This document shows, piece after piece, positions 31,491 through 43,040 of a DNA stretch of 43,524 nucleotides (its first letter is position 1; each line of letters opens with the position of its first letter). Below the pieces are notes generated by a model that searched no databases, was not told the origin of the DNA, and saw nothing but the letters and a program-made list of their open reading frames with translations. The position numbers were made by a program, and so were the translations under genes. Source of the stretch: Asterionellopsis glacialis (Eukaryota; Bacillariophyta; Plagiogrammaphyceae; Rhaphoneidales; Asterionellopsidaceae); assembly GCA_014885115.2 (NCBI GenBank), contig WKLE02000170.1, positions 31,231 through 74,754 on the forward strand. The letters are read 5' to 3'.

Positions 31491-32929
31491 GATCTTTCTT
31501 TTCCTTGTTTTTAAAAAAAGACAAGGTTCGTCAGTCCTTGTGCCTACGAACTTGAACGAAAAAATAATCGTTGAGTCTTTTTACTATACGTTCTGATTGG
31601 TTCTTCTTGGGAAATTAATTCTATTCGTGAGCAATCAAGTTATTTTAATGCACAGGGGAGACTTGCCAACTGCTAACTCTGGACTTGGGCATTCAATGTT
31701 TCGCATGTAATCAAGAGAGCTCTCTAGAGAGAGGGAGAGGCTTATCGGCTTGCGTCGGGGGCACAGAAGCGGGTCAGGGTCAGGCTGCAGAGAGCACGGA
31801 TTTGGTTGTGTTGAACTTGAAGAAGTCCCCCTTATTTGAGAGCGAAGTCCCCCTTATTTGAGAGCGAAGTAAGCGGGAATTGCCATATCTTTTACCAATA
31901 AATAAGTCCTACCTGTAGAAAGTGCGAATGGGAACTCAAGATTCATCGCCAAGATAAGAGTGGTATAGAATCTTCGAGACACTTTCTCTTTCGGTACTCC
32001 TTTACGTCGTTTTTATTAATAGTACCATGTATTTTTTATTATTGAATATTATTTTTTTCAATACAAAATTCCAGTTTTGTTAAAAAAGAAAACGTTTCCG
32101 CGAATTCCGATGAACTGTCGAAAGTACAATTGTCTAATATAAATTTGTATATCAGTATTGCTTGTACTAGCTAGAGGGACCCAATACCTGTAGATATTGT
32201 ACAGTACCTGTTGTGTAAAGGTAGTACTAACTTAAGGTAACTTTTGGTAATAATAATCGTAAGGTACAGGCACCTGGTACAGGCATCTGTCTAGTCTAAA
32301 CCTAACGGTAGTATTCCTGAGAGTCTGTCGAGCAAAAATGATGCAATTATTCTTCCGTTGATTGGTCCGGAAGGAAAATAAAGTTACAAAATTATGAAGC
32401 AAAAAGGAGAAATTTGAACCAAGGTGAAAAGATGAAACTGAACCATCATGTTTCAGCCAAGGTTCGGTTTATCGTGGCAATCGTGTTTTGCGAATACTAT
32501 CCGTTTATCATGATCTAAGGGTAAGTGCATTGGATTTTTGCACTACGTAAGTTTCGGCAACCAAATCTGCCAATTAAGTGTTGCATCAAGACAAAAAATG
32601 CAAGTGTTCTCGTTCAAAATTGTAGTTTTCTATGTAGTAATGAATTTATTCTAAATCAGATATGTATTTCAACATGGTATAAAATCTAGGATGTTGAGTT
32701 TGCAAAATTTTTGAAGTAGAAAATGATCTATGATTTGTAATACTTTTGTGTACCGTAGCATTTAAGCGTGAACAGCAATGGCGTAGAAGTTTTAGTTCCT
32801 TTGTGGAATCTCCATTGTATCCATTGGAAACTTGTAATGCAAAGAACACGGAAGTTTTCATTCCTTTGTGAAGTCTCCTTGATACCTTATATGACAGCTT
32901 ACAATGTCAAGAAAAAATTCCTTAAAACG
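31491..32929. other. Spacer of 1.4 kb, no gene recognised
   Basis: Upstream of the SURP gene. It contains a CT/GA-rich tract near 31719-31740, two exact 22-base tandem units at 31822-31865, and a GTACCTG-rich cluster at 32190-32290. A minus-strand frame at 32646-32861 has no recognisable features. Confidence 0.45.
31822..31865. repeat. Two exact tandem copies of a 22-bp unit
   Basis: The unit GAAGTCCCCCTTATTTGAGA plus GC occurs twice without mismatch. A partial third unit (GAAGT) follows at 31866. Exact identity suggests a recent slippage event. Confidence 0.9.
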
Positions 32930-33340
32930 TCAAATATCGAGTTCAAAGACTGCTCCATAGTTTTCAGCGAGTGAATCCAACTGGTCTAGGATACGGCCCT
33001 GGAATTCACTGCTAGACTTCTCATCCAATTCAACATTGGGTATCGTGATTCCAAGTGATGCAAATTGATTACATTTCTGGCGAAGAGATCTTCCCGTGTC
33101 CTCATATGATACACCTGGACCAGGTTCTAGTAAAGGCATCGTTTTATTTCGACGTGAAGATATTATTCTTTGATACATCATCCATGTAGACCATGTATAG
33201 CGGCTTTCATCTTCATCATCCTTCGACCGTGCGTATTCATACTCAGATGAAGGCCCACAATGCATCATTTTGACGCTTTGCCTTTTCGGAATACTTCTGG
33301 GTTTGGTCATTTTGGTATCATGCTTTGTTTTCGAGTCCAT
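32930..33340 (-). CDS. Small hypothetical protein
   Basis: 136 residues from an ATG. The N-terminus is basic (KMTKPRSIPKRQSVKMM). The centre has RYTWSTWMMYQRIISSRRNK, and the C-terminal half is helical and acidic (ITIPNVELDEKSSSEFQ, then ILDQLDSLAENYGAVFELDI). The W-x2-W-M-x-Y-x-R-I block is reminiscent of short diatom proteins of unknown function, but I cannot name a family. Codon usage and the clean start and stop favour a real gene. No intron is needed. Confidence 0.5.
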   Translation of the reverse strand: MDSKTKHDTKMTKPRSIPKRQSVKMMHCGPSSEYEYARSKDDEDESRYTWSTWMMYQRIISSRRNKTMPLLEPGPGVSYEDTGRSLRQKCNQFASLGITIPNVELDEKSSSEFQGRILDQLDSLAENYGAVFELDI

Positions 33341-35643
33341 GATGTTTGCCGAGAGTAGTGAATGAGTGGGTTACGTTGATTTTATAGCAAAAGGACACTA
33401 ACGAATATGCAAAATTATGGTTGAGATGTAACGAGTAATTTTTTTTGGTCGTGGTATTTAATACTTGATTTATTTTTGGGGACAGCAGTTCAAGAGAAGA
33501 AGTATGTGAGCACAGATGCAGTAATAATTCTCATAGTAGTTGACTAGGATCGGAACTGTACTCGCAAAGAATAATTATTCATGAGAGTTCTCTCTCAAAG
33601 AACTTCCCTGGACCATCTCTGATCAACACGTCATTTCATCCCAATCCTCGAGCGGAAGATTCAATTAACACGACCAGAAAACCGACCATCTTTTTCACAA
33701 TATCTTCATACATACAGTGCTGAATCCAGATTCAGCATTATGACAATTAAAACATAAATACTTATTATTTATTGTATGAACCGAAATCTGCTCTCCACAT
33801 TTATAAACGTATTTTAAAACTGATGGTACTGTATATCAATAGTGTCAAGAAATAAAAGAGAATTCACATTTTAAAATCGTCTCTCAAACCTGCAACTACT
33901 GTATAGTTGTAGTATTGAAAAAAAGAGCACTAAACTACTTACCTGTACTACTGAAAAAGATAAAGAGTTTTTGTGAATTACATATTCGATACTAATTTAG
34001 TACGTTTTATAGATTGAATCTGCATTTACACTTCATGAAAAATGTTCAATTACACGTCATCAACTTCCAGAACTTTCCCGGGGTACTTATCAACCTATAA
34101 ATAAAATGACATATATATATGTCGCAGTTTTAGTCGAACTGATTTTTTCACGATGAGAATACAGGTTCAGAACGGACTCATTTTTAATATATAATAGTTG
34201 TACTGCTACATAAGCCTACACAGAGATTTTCTCCGAAATTATTTAATATGAATCGGCGCGGGGCTTATTTCTTTCTTGTATCACATATTTTTATGATTAT
34301 ATGAGTATGATGTGTTATAGATATCATTATTTATTGGAAGTACAGTACTTTGTAATATATAGACTTCTTGTGGAATATGTCTGACGTCATAATATCATCG
34401 TATTTTCGGTGAAAAATGATTTGGGTGCTCTCTACTACCGTCAGAGATATCGTAATATTTGATACGGGTAAATAGTCTGTATCATAAAAAAATATACTCC
34501 GTATATAATAAAATAATAATAGAATAATAATTACCGTACGAATACAGGTAGGACTAGACTACGAGTGAGTATTATACCTGTAGCCGAAACAAGGGTACAA
34601 TACCTGCACAACATCCATAATATATAAAGAGAAAAACTTCTTTACTTTTCTTCATAGAGATGTTTGGATTGCTGCCACAATGCATTGTGAGAATCTCTCT
34701 CTAGAGACTACATCCGACTCATTTTGGGAAGAAAAAATGAATCTAACGCCTAAATACAAGACTGACTGTTTGCCTTTTTTTCTTCGAACAAAAGCAAATA
34801 AAACGTCCCCATGTACATAAAATTCCACGTAGTTTCCATCAGATAATCTATGCGCATTTTTTGTATCGCCTTTGATCCCGTATCGCCTTTGATTCCGTAT
34901 CAGATATTTTATGTACTTTGAAAGCTTTCCAATATAATTTTAAAATATTTGTTAAAATAATTGGAAGAGAAAAGTAAATGAAGATTCAAGCGTACCACAA
35001 TGAATCTACATATTCTATAATTCGAAACCAGTCTAATATAATGCATATATGCGCGAAGATTCAAACGTACAATGAATCTCTCTAGTCTGAATTTGTGCAC
35101 ATGATACAGAAAATAAAATTCGTAGTAGGTGATGTTGTTTGTTTGTTGCTGGTGTAATTATTGTTGGGAACACAACCCATCAAAAAGATTATATGTTTGT
35201 TCAAGGACAAGCCTCGATGATGTTTGGCAAGTACACCACCTCTACTAGACACTTTCAAAATAGGTTGTGAGAGGAAGAAAAAACGCGCTTCGACATTTCA
35301 AGTACTTTATAGCTGAAAAGATTACAACGCAACAATTTCCCTAATATCGATCTATCAAACAAGATTTCTAAAGTGCGGCATTGCATGCTGAACTTGTCTC
35401 TGCTTGCTTTCAGTCGCAAATACTGTAGAACCTATTGTTGTTTGATATATCAACCGGAAAATAATGATTCATTGTACACAATACTATACCTGTGTACGCA
35501 AATTTTCTCATTTTAAAATAATTATCATGTTTGTTACTACATTTTCTCCTGTACAGGGACAATGACATTAGGATAATACTAACTAACTACAGAGTGTAAT
35601 CGTAGTGTACTGTATTTGTTTCATTTTCTTTGTGATCCTATGT
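33341..35643. other. Long A/T-rich spacer (2.3 kb)
   Basis: No open frame with recognisable content. Small structures are present: a perfect palindrome TGCTGAATC-CA-GATTCAGCA at 33718-33737, two copies of GTATCGCCTTTGAT(C/T)CC near 34863 and 34880, and two copies of GAAGATTCAA(G/A)CGTAC...AATGAATCT near 34980-35080. ATAT-rich stretches are frequent around 34100-34520. Confidence 0.5.
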
Positions 35644-36613
35644 TCATCCTTGTTTAGCATCGACACCCTTCTTTTCTAATTCTTCCAAATGCAGATAAGT
35701 GTTACCATACGGAAGAAATTCAGTTAAATGTTCAGTTGCTGTTTCATGGATAGATTCAGCCTTACTTTTGATGTGCGACTGTTCATCGGCAGTCAGATCG
35801 GCAATGTACGTTGCTGGGTTACCACCCCATTTTTGTCCAGAGGGGATACGTGCATAGGCGGGGACGACGGTACCAGGTTCTAAAATCACATTGGATTCCA
35901 CGATTGCACCTTCCATCACTGTACATTTGTCTCCAATCTCTACCAAGTCATCAATACGGCAACTTATCAATACAGATCCTGCACCTACACTCACATAGTG
36001 TCCCACGTGTGTTGTAGGGGGGAAACCAGTTTCTAATTCTTCCGTTTCACCCAAGGTTGTCACAACAGCACCATCTTGAATGTTGGAGGAAAAACCAATC
36101 GTAATACCATGAGAATTATCAGCACGTACAACAGCCTTATACCAAACAGATGATTCATCCCAATTGGTAACATTGCCAATTACGGATGCAGTTGGTGCAA
36201 TGAAGGTATCATTCGTGACAAAGGGTTTGGAACCTTTGAATGTTACCATGGGTCGATGTCTTGTAAAAATCTACAATACCATTAGCAGGGACAACGAACC
36301 AAAAATAATTTACAATCGCAACAGAAATAAACGTGTCCGTGAGATATGAAACATAATAATATAAAATTGTGGCAAGCCATGGCTATTTGTATTATGTGAG
36401 ACGCGACTGCTATGTCAATGTGCGTATTTTAAGCTTTATGTCTGACACCCAACCGGCGTACGAAACATACTGAATTCTACGTAAACTGAATGAACCATCG
36501 CTGGTTCTCGTTCAATATCATCGTCTTACCTCAACACCTCCAGCTTCCTTGAGGGCTGCACCCGATTCACGCAAAGCACGCCCCATGGTGGCTTTAATAG
36601 CCTTTGAAGTCAT
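35644..36613 (-). CDS. Gamma-carbonic-anhydrase-like protein (complex I-associated, left-handed beta-helix)
   Basis: Two exons on the minus strand, 36613-36530 and 36270-35644, give 236 residues. Exon 1 encodes MTSKAIKATMGRALRESGAA and ends in GGVE. The GTAAG donor and TGTAG acceptor join it in phase to IFTRHRPMVTFKGSKPF, recreating the GRALRExG...RHR N-terminus seen in mitochondrial gamma-CAs. Hexapeptide repeats follow (APTASVIGNV, SSVWYKAVVRAD, VGAGSVL, CTVMEGAIVESNVILEPG, then SGQKWGGNPA). In plants and algae these proteins form a matrix-side trimer on respiratory complex I. The three zinc-ligand histidines of the archaeal enzyme appear replaced (AVVTT, then VSVGAGSVLIS), and the VMEG...WGGNPA and EFLPYGNTYL segments match the gamma-CAL type. 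The role is therefore probably structural rather than catalytic. Confidence 0.88.
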
Positions 36614-37174
36614 CTTGTGCTTGATAGTGTGAAGTGGTAACGCCTTGAGAACTAAACTACAACAACAAGGTCAAGACCTTGTGCTCTCTCTCCCCGTTGA
36701 GCTGAGAGCTGCTCAGGACGACTCTCTCTAGCTTGTTTAGCTAGACACTCTCGCTCTCAGCCGCGTCGCTCCAGACAGAGATATTTTCACGCGCACGAGA
36801 GCCAATCCACAGAAGCGACTGCCGGCTCTGGTGGATTGTTGGAAAAAATGAAATCTTTTTCGCGTTGTTCACGCGCACACACGTCACTATTGAAGTTATC
36901 TCTAACCTTATATTAAAAGAATGAGTAAAATATGAAAACAGCAGCCGTCTTTGGTGGAAAATCATGTTTTTCGGGCTTTTTCTCGCTATCCTGCATTCAT
37001 TCAGTGTTTTGGCCTTTCGTTGGACAAATTTTGTTGCTCGTGACAATCTCCTGAGCATTCTTTATTTTTTAGTGGCATCTACTCTACTAGAGAGATTCAG
37101 GCTGCCGTCTTTGTTTCTCATTCCCGTCTTGCCAACAAAGCAAAAAAGACAAACACACAGAGATAGAGACAGAG
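36614..37174. promoter_or_regulatory. Divergent region between the gamma-CAL and GT77 genes
   Basis: A 561-base head-to-head spacer. It is CT-rich near 36681-36760, with a TAGCTTGTTTAGCTA hairpin at 36730-36744, and A-rich with a GACAGAGAT-type leader before the GT77 start codon. It probably contains both promoters. No gene is seen. Confidence 0.45.
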
Positions 37175-39190
37175 ATGTCATCGGCGTCGTCCATAATGAG
37201 ACCTCCCCGTAGTGGAAACAAAGGAGGAACAGGACATCAATCACGCATGATTCCAATCCCTGTAGTTGTTTTGTTATGCTTGGCATCGTCTTTAGTTGGA
37301 TCCATGGTAACAAATGCAATTCAAGTAGAAAGTTGCAATGAAAAATGTGTCTCCCAAACACCTCCAAATGAAATTCGTGCCTTGGTAAATGCATCTCAAA
37401 AACACTACCAACAAGCAACAACACAACATGAAATTCATTCACCAAAAGATTGTTTAAAGGTATTAAAACAAGATTATCCAAACAAGGATTGGACATCATT
37501 TGAAGAATACATTCATGTTAGTCAACAACAACAACAACAGGAAGAAGAAATAACTACTTATAAAAGAGAAGGAAACGTTATAAGAGTACGAAGGGGAACG
37601 ATAAGTCAAAATAATAATAACAAGCAAAATGGAGGTGGTGGTGGATTGTTTTCATCCTTCACAGGAAAATCATCCCAAAAGCGATTGCCACAAACAATGA
37701 AGCGTTTTGTAGAAGGTATGGGGCGTGTGAAAAAGAGGGACTTTATTGAAAAGTTTGATACAGGTGGACCAATGGATTTGAGAAAACATGGTAATGACGA
37801 AATTCTAATGTTGTATAATAGACGTGATGCCATGCCATCGGATAGAGCACTGGCACAGCAAGTTGAAATGGGACCCAATGATATACCCTTATTAAGCCCC
37901 GAGGAGGCCACTGAAAACTGTCAGTACTTGCACATATTGAATCAAGCTGCAGATAACAAACAACGGTGTTTTGCTTATATACCTGGATACGAATCTATGA
38001 TTGTTCAGAATTGGATGAGATTTGATGATGATCCTAAGAAACATTGGGCACCATTAGATACAACCGCACCATTGCATTTGGCAAGTCGTGCAAAATTAGA
38101 TAAAGGGAAAGAAGAGTTTGAACCACCCGCAAGGAAACGATTTATTGAAATGGGGAGAGAGTTTGTTGTCCAATATTTATCGCGGTTAAAAGAAGCTCAT
38201 GATTACCTTCGACCACTAGCTAATGCTGCTGCAACAGATGAAAACAGTGTTGTTGTCATGGTTTGTAATCATGGTCAATCCGAATTGTTGATGAACTTTG
38301 TCTGCGCAGCCAAATCACGTGGACTCAGTACTAATCCTATTATTCTTTTTGCTACCGATAAAGAAACAGATGATTTGGCAAAAAGTTTAGGATTAAAGTC
38401 ATACTATGATGAAGAAACATTCGAAAAGTTGCCATCTAAAGCAGCACAATCTTATGGTGATTTAACGTTCGCCTTAATGATGATGGCTAAGATATATTCT
38501 GTACATTCGTTGGTATCCATGGGATACAATGTTTTATTCCAAGATGTTGATATGATTTGGTATAAAAATCCATTGACCTTCTTTGAAGACACATCCTTAC
38601 CTACCTACGACTTTGATATGCATTTTCAAGATGATGGGTCACGCCAAGTACGGTTTGCTCCCTATTCGGCCAATTCTGGATTTTATTATATTCGTAATAA
38701 TCTACGAACACAAAATTTCATGGAATCCTTTGTGATGTCTAGTCACTTGGTTTTAACAACAAGAAGTCATCAACAAACAATGATCCAATTACTAAACGAA
38801 CATTCGTCGTTGTATGCACTTAAAGTCAAGGTGTATAGTAATAGAGATACGGATTACTTCCCTGGAGGGTATCATTACCACATGCAAAAGGCATGGATGA
38901 AAGACTTTTTAAAAGGTGAAAAGGAAGACCCACTTATCTTTCATATGTGTTGGACAGAAAATAAAGATAACAAATTGCTATTCTTACGTCAAATGGGTGA
39001 ATGGTATGTTCAAGATAAATGTGTTGGTTCCACTGCCAAAGAGATTACAGCTGCTACGTCAGAGACGCAAATAGTTAGTATATGTTGTTCTGCAGAACCT
39101 TTGATTAGTTGTCATTATCGAGACAAACCAAGTAAATTTCCATGCACGGATAGTCCACCCATTGATAAAGGTGGAAGATCCTTTTGGTGA
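37175..39190 (+). CDS. Golgi type II glycosyltransferase, GT77-like (nucleotide-diphospho-sugar transferase)
   Basis: 671 residues, no intron, ATG at 37175. A short basic cytosolic tail precedes one membrane anchor (MIPIPVVVLLCLASSLVGSM, residues ~25-46). A Gln/Asn-rich stem follows, then the catalytic domain at about residues 360-620. Visible are VVVMVCNHGQSELLMNFVCA, the nucleotide-sugar/metal DxD site GYNVLFQDVDMIWYKNP, the acceptor-side YSANSGFYYIRNN, and the late FHMCWTENKDNK segment. This arrangement matches PF03407/GT77 enzymes, which add xylose, arabinose or galactose to cell-wall polymers and hydroxyproline-rich proteins in plants. The sugar donor and acceptor here are unknown. Extra low-complexity Q and G tracts lie in the stem (residues ~112-160). 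Confidence 0.83.
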   Translation: MSSASSIMRPPRSGNKGGTGHQSRMIPIPVVVLLCLASSLVGSMVTNAIQVESCNEKCVSQTPPNEIRALVNASQKHYQQATTQHEIHSPKDCLKVLKQDYPNKDWTSFEEYIHVSQQQQQQEEEITTYKREGNVIRVRRGTISQNNNNKQNGGGGGLFSSFTGKSSQKRLPQTMKRFVEGMGRVKKRDFIEKFDTGGPMDLRKHGNDEILMLYNRRDAMPSDRALAQQVEMGPNDIPLLSPEEATENCQYLHILNQAADNKQRCFAYIPGYESMIVQNWMRFDDDPKKHWAPLDTTAPLHLASRAKLDKGKEEFEPPARKRFIEMGREFVVQYLSRLKEAHDYLRPLANAAATDENSVVVMVCNHGQSELLMNFVCAAKSRGLSTNPIILFATDKETDDLAKSLGLKSYYDEETFEKLPSKAAQSYGDLTFALMMMAKIYSVHSLVSMGYNVLFQDVDMIWYKNPLTFFEDTSLPTYDFDMHFQDDGSRQVRFAPYSANSGFYYIRNNLRTQNFMESFVMSSHLVLTTRSHQQTMIQLLNEHSSLYALKVKVYSNRDTDYFPGGYHYHMQKAWMKDFLKGEKEDPLIFHMCWTENKDNKLLFLRQMGEWYVQDKCVGSTAKEITAATSETQIVSICCSAEPLISCHYRDKPSKFPCTDSPPIDKGGRSFW

Positions 39191-39667
39191 TTTTTCCGGA
39201 ACTAATCAAATCATATTGCTATCCTATCCTATCCTATCCTATCCTATCCACATTTATATATTATGCTTTTTCGTAACATTATAGAATGTGACTTTTATAA
39301 ATTATGTATGCTTTTTTTTTCACTGTTTTTGTTTGGAACAAAAGTCCACGTACACCCGATGAACCAGCTTGTGATCTGAGCAACGACTCGTCAGGCAGAG
39401 GACACTACCCTGTGTCTTTACCAGTACACCGACTGCAAAACCATTGCCAAGAGACAAAGATTTGGTATTCTACAAATGTATAGGATGTGCACATTGGAGA
39501 CCTCGCGATCGCCTGAACATAAACTTCATGTCTCGTTGATCTCACTAGATTATTTATTTTATTATGTAGTACATGCATGAATTTTGATTAAAAATGAAGT
39601 TCTCTGATTCTGAAGTCTACTTAGATTTTACTGCAACGATAGAAATGCCTGGTCTCCGTTTTTGAAT
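39191..39667. other. Convergent spacer with ATCCT microsatellite
   Basis: 3'-to-3' spacer between the GT77 and HMG genes. It starts with a pentanucleotide repeat, (ATCCT)n, at 39220-39249. Nothing else is recognised. Confidence 0.6.
39220..39249. repeat. ATCCT microsatellite
   Basis: Six uninterrupted units of the pentamer ATCCT (equivalently TATCC), just downstream of the GT77 stop codon. Confidence 0.9.
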
Positions 39668-41108
39668 TCAGTTATCTGCCCCTTGCTGTTGCTGTTGTTG
39701 TAACAACAAAGCTTGTAATCTTTGCAAGCTTTCTACTTGTTGCAAAGTATTGTTCCCTTGTTGACTTCCAGCCAACTGCTGAAGTAATAGTTGCTGGGTA
39801 TTCAGAGCATCGAATTGAGTCAAAGCTGGTGCCATAGGTACTACAGCTGAACCAGCCTGAACAGAAGGGATCCAAAGTGCGTTTAGGCCATTAGGAAGTG
39901 TTAAGCCTCCTCCTGGCATGTTAAACATTGACGCTGTTTGTGGTAATACAGCAATTTGTGGCTGAGTTGTAAACGTGCCAGGAGCAGCGGTAAATAACGG
40001 GTTTCTTGCCAGAGCTGCTGCTGCATTTGCTTGCCCTCCCAGTGCGGACAGGGTGAGAGCATTTTGGAACAACTGTTGTTGCTGGTTTTGTTGCATTTGT
40101 TGAGCAGCAGCTTGCACTAAGTTTGGATTAGCAGATGCAACTGATGAGTTAATAATTGAAGGCAAAGCACCAGTAGTGTCAGCTTTTGGCTGTGTTGACT
40201 CAGGAGATGCCAGTGCTCTCTGTACTTGTTGCGAGGAGGCCTTTTTTTCTTCAGCTTCTTCAAGAATCTTCTTCTCTTCAGCAGCTTTTTGCTGTTGTGC
40301 TTTTTGTAGAGAACGCTTCTTATTGAGAGCCTCTTCTCTCAGCTTCTTCCTGTTCTCTTCTTGTTTTTTCTTGTTCCAACATTCTAAATTTTTCTTATAT
40401 TCGTCACGCTTGGCGACTTCTTCGTCGACGAATTTTTGCTTTTCTTCCTTTGGGGCATTTTTCCATGCAACTGAAAGTAGCTTCGATATATCACCATTCT
40501 TCAAGCTTGGGTCGCTCTTCTTCATGGCACCTCTCTTTCTATTCGACCAGGCAAAGAAAGCAGACATGGGACGTTTGGGTGCGTTTGGGTCTTTCTTGTA
40601 GGAATCTTTAGACGCAATCTTCCAAGGGCCCTTGTATGTTTGTTTTTCAGCTTCATAACGTTCCTTGTCTTTTCGTGCCAACTCATCCCATTCTTTCCGC
40701 TCGTCCGGAGGAAGATTCTTCCACTGCTCAGATACAATCTTTGCAACACTAGTTACCTGTAAGGAAGGAAGTCAATAAGAAAGTGACGAAATCAAGGTGG
40801 GTTTTAAAAAATAGATCAATCAAAAGGATAAAACAATTCTCTGGCGAGATCGTAAAATCAAGGGCTTGAAAGAGCTTTTTACAGCTAAATAGGGTCAAAG
40901 TGAAAATCAAACAAAGAAAGCAATTTACCTTTTCAGTACTTCCTTCTTTCGCAAGTTTCTCCCTAATCTCGGGATGTTTCGCAGATGAAAAAAAGATAAA
41001 GGCAGACTTGAATCGTTTGGGAGCTTCCGGAGGTTTTTGACTCTTTCTACTTTTCTTCCTCTTCGTGGCAACACTTGCTGCCGGTTTCTTTTCTGGTGCC
41101 TTCTCCAT
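39668..41108 (-). CDS. Double HMG-box chromatin protein with Gln-rich C-terminus
   Basis: Two exons on the minus strand, 41108-40929 and 40756-39668. The 172-base intron (GTAAAT donor, TACAG acceptor) splits HMG box 1. The product is about 422 residues. Box 1, rebuilt across the splice, runs PPEAPKRFKSAFIFFSSAKH, AKEGSTEK joined to VTSVAKIVSEQWKNLPPDE, then KERYEAEKQTYKGPW. Box 2 has DPNAPKRPMSAFFAWSNRKR and LLSVAWKNAPKEEKQKFVDE. A charged coiled-coil (EENRKKLREEALNKKRSLQKAQQQK) follows, then a Gln/Ala/Leu-rich tail typical of transcription-related low-complexity regions. HMG boxes bind and bend DNA non-specifically. The N-terminal KRKKSRKSQK is a likely nuclear localisation signal. Confidence 0.9.
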
Positions 41109-41372
41109 GCTGATTCCTTTATCACCTTAAGTCTTCTTGTCTTTGTACTGGATGTAAATTGATTTCTTTGTCACGGCAAGTCTTCTTGTCTCGGATGAAT
41201 GATTTTTTATCGTGGTCTTAATATTTTGACTGGAGTGCTAGCTAGTAAAGAGGCTGGTGCAAAATAATACTGCGGTGATGTGGTATTCAGAGAGAGACGA
41301 CAGTTCAGAGTATTTTGCAATTTTATTTTAGGACGCATACTAATCTATAGTACTTGTATAATACTTGTACCT

Positions 41373-42201
41373 GTACCAGGTACTTGTAGCGCACCGGCAG
41401 ATGTTATCAGGAGTTCAACTTCCAGTTTTCGTGTACACACTCTAATTTCAAGTGTACTTTTATACTGTGAAACTCAGTGTAGTCCGAGTACTAGCACTCT
41501 AGGGAGATTACCAGGTATATGGCTAGAGCATTTAGACTAGAGGAGAAAGAGGACTTTCCTACCACATGCTGTACCAGGTACCTCAGCTGGGATGCCAACT
41601 GATACCCACTCTAACACGATACTATAACTAATGGAAAACAGTTTTGAATATTCTGTGCCGGCTTAGGTTGTACAGAACTCTATTATCAGAAAGGTGTACA
41701 TGATGATAATAGGTAAATTAATTAACGATCTACGGAAGTGCAGTGAAATGCATCATCCACAGCCTACTCTCTTGGACACTACCACCTATGATGTACCTTA
41801 CCAGGTACGATCCCAGTACAGGTTCTACCCAAGTAGGACCTTTAGTGTGTGCCTTTAAGACGCTCAGGACCGCTACCAACTAGGCTACTGTAGTACAGCT
41901 ACCATATATAATGGTACTCCCACTCAAGTACCGATACTTACTTGTTCTTAGTACACTAAGTATCATATCGTAAGCATAGACTACTATCAGTGTATGTACA
42001 CCTTGAGTTTTACTATGTAATTTTTCAAGAGCTACTTAGGTCACATTTATTGATACTGTACCTGGTACCAGGAAAAATATTTCCCAGTTCACCGACTACC
42101 CTTTCAATGCTTTGACGTAGAATTCTGATACTTACAAATTTACCGGTAAAAAATGATGAACCAGACCGTACAGGTACCTGGGACGCACGGTACCAGGTAC
42201 A
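41373..42201. repeat. Cluster of palindromic GTACCWGGTAC motifs
   Basis: Copies of GTACC(A/T)GGTAC or its 10-base core lie at 41373-41383, 41571-41581, 41799-41808, 42058-42068 and 42190-42200, with near-matches in between (for example ACCAGGTATA near 41511 and GTACCTGGGAC near 42175). The motif is its own reverse complement around a central A/T. Confidence 0.75.
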
Positions 42202-42967
42202 TTATTCCTGTTAGTAGGAATACTAGGTACATTGTGCCTGCCATTTTCTGTACTAATTGAATACAGCAGGATTATTTATCTTGGGGGCCAGTAATTCTAA
42301 GTTGGATATCTCTACTACCCCTTGTAGTGTGCTTTATTTTTTGTGTACATTCTACTACTACTATACAATATTAGTAACGGCACTCTGAAAGAATAGTTCG
42401 TTTCATGCTAATCATGCTACCAGGTAAGTGGGTTGGAAGGCAAGGCGCCGATCCAAAACTCAAAGAGCCAGCCCGAATCAAGTGACAAAAAGAATTCTGA
42501 CACGCACAATCGCCACCTTGACTGCCGGCTAGAAGGTTTGACATCAAGTAAGGTGGAGTCGTCTTGAGTCTCCCATGCAGTGGAGTATCGAAATGAAACT
42601 CACTACAGTATTCTTTTTCTTGTATTTGTCTTGTAAAGACGAAAGTAGTATTGGATTTTTATTCTAGTGGAATCAATAAAAAATTCTTATATAATTGGGA
42701 CTATTTAAGATAGAGTGAACCAAATAGCGCAAGTGAATTTTGGGTTTGGCGCGGTTTGGAGTACCAATTTGCGCTGGTCTGCTCTATTTGATCCGGGCTG
42801 AATTTTAGGAGCCCTCCAATATAGCGAACACTGGCCATTTCCGATGCTATCGGGCATTTTTGTGATAGTACAATGCAATATAGTTGGAGTCCTATAAAAG
42901 GAGGCTGTAGTTTAGCAGGAATAATAACGAACACTGATGATCAATCCCGATTTTACTACTCCTAATT

Positions 42968-43040
42968 GGTAAAAGCTGTTTCAGTCTTTACGGGTAAACC
43001 TGTTTCAGACTTTTTGGGTATAGCTGTTTCAGATTGTAGA
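42968..43040. repeat. Three imperfect tandem copies of a 24-25 bp unit
   Basis: Units begin GGTAAAAGCTGTTTCAGTCT (42968), GGTAAACCTGTTTCAGACTT (42993) and GGTATAGCTGTTTCAGATTG (43017). GGTA and CTGTTTCAG are invariant. The periodicity encodes an 8-residue repeat in one frame by chance; I do not consider it coding. Confidence 0.85.
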
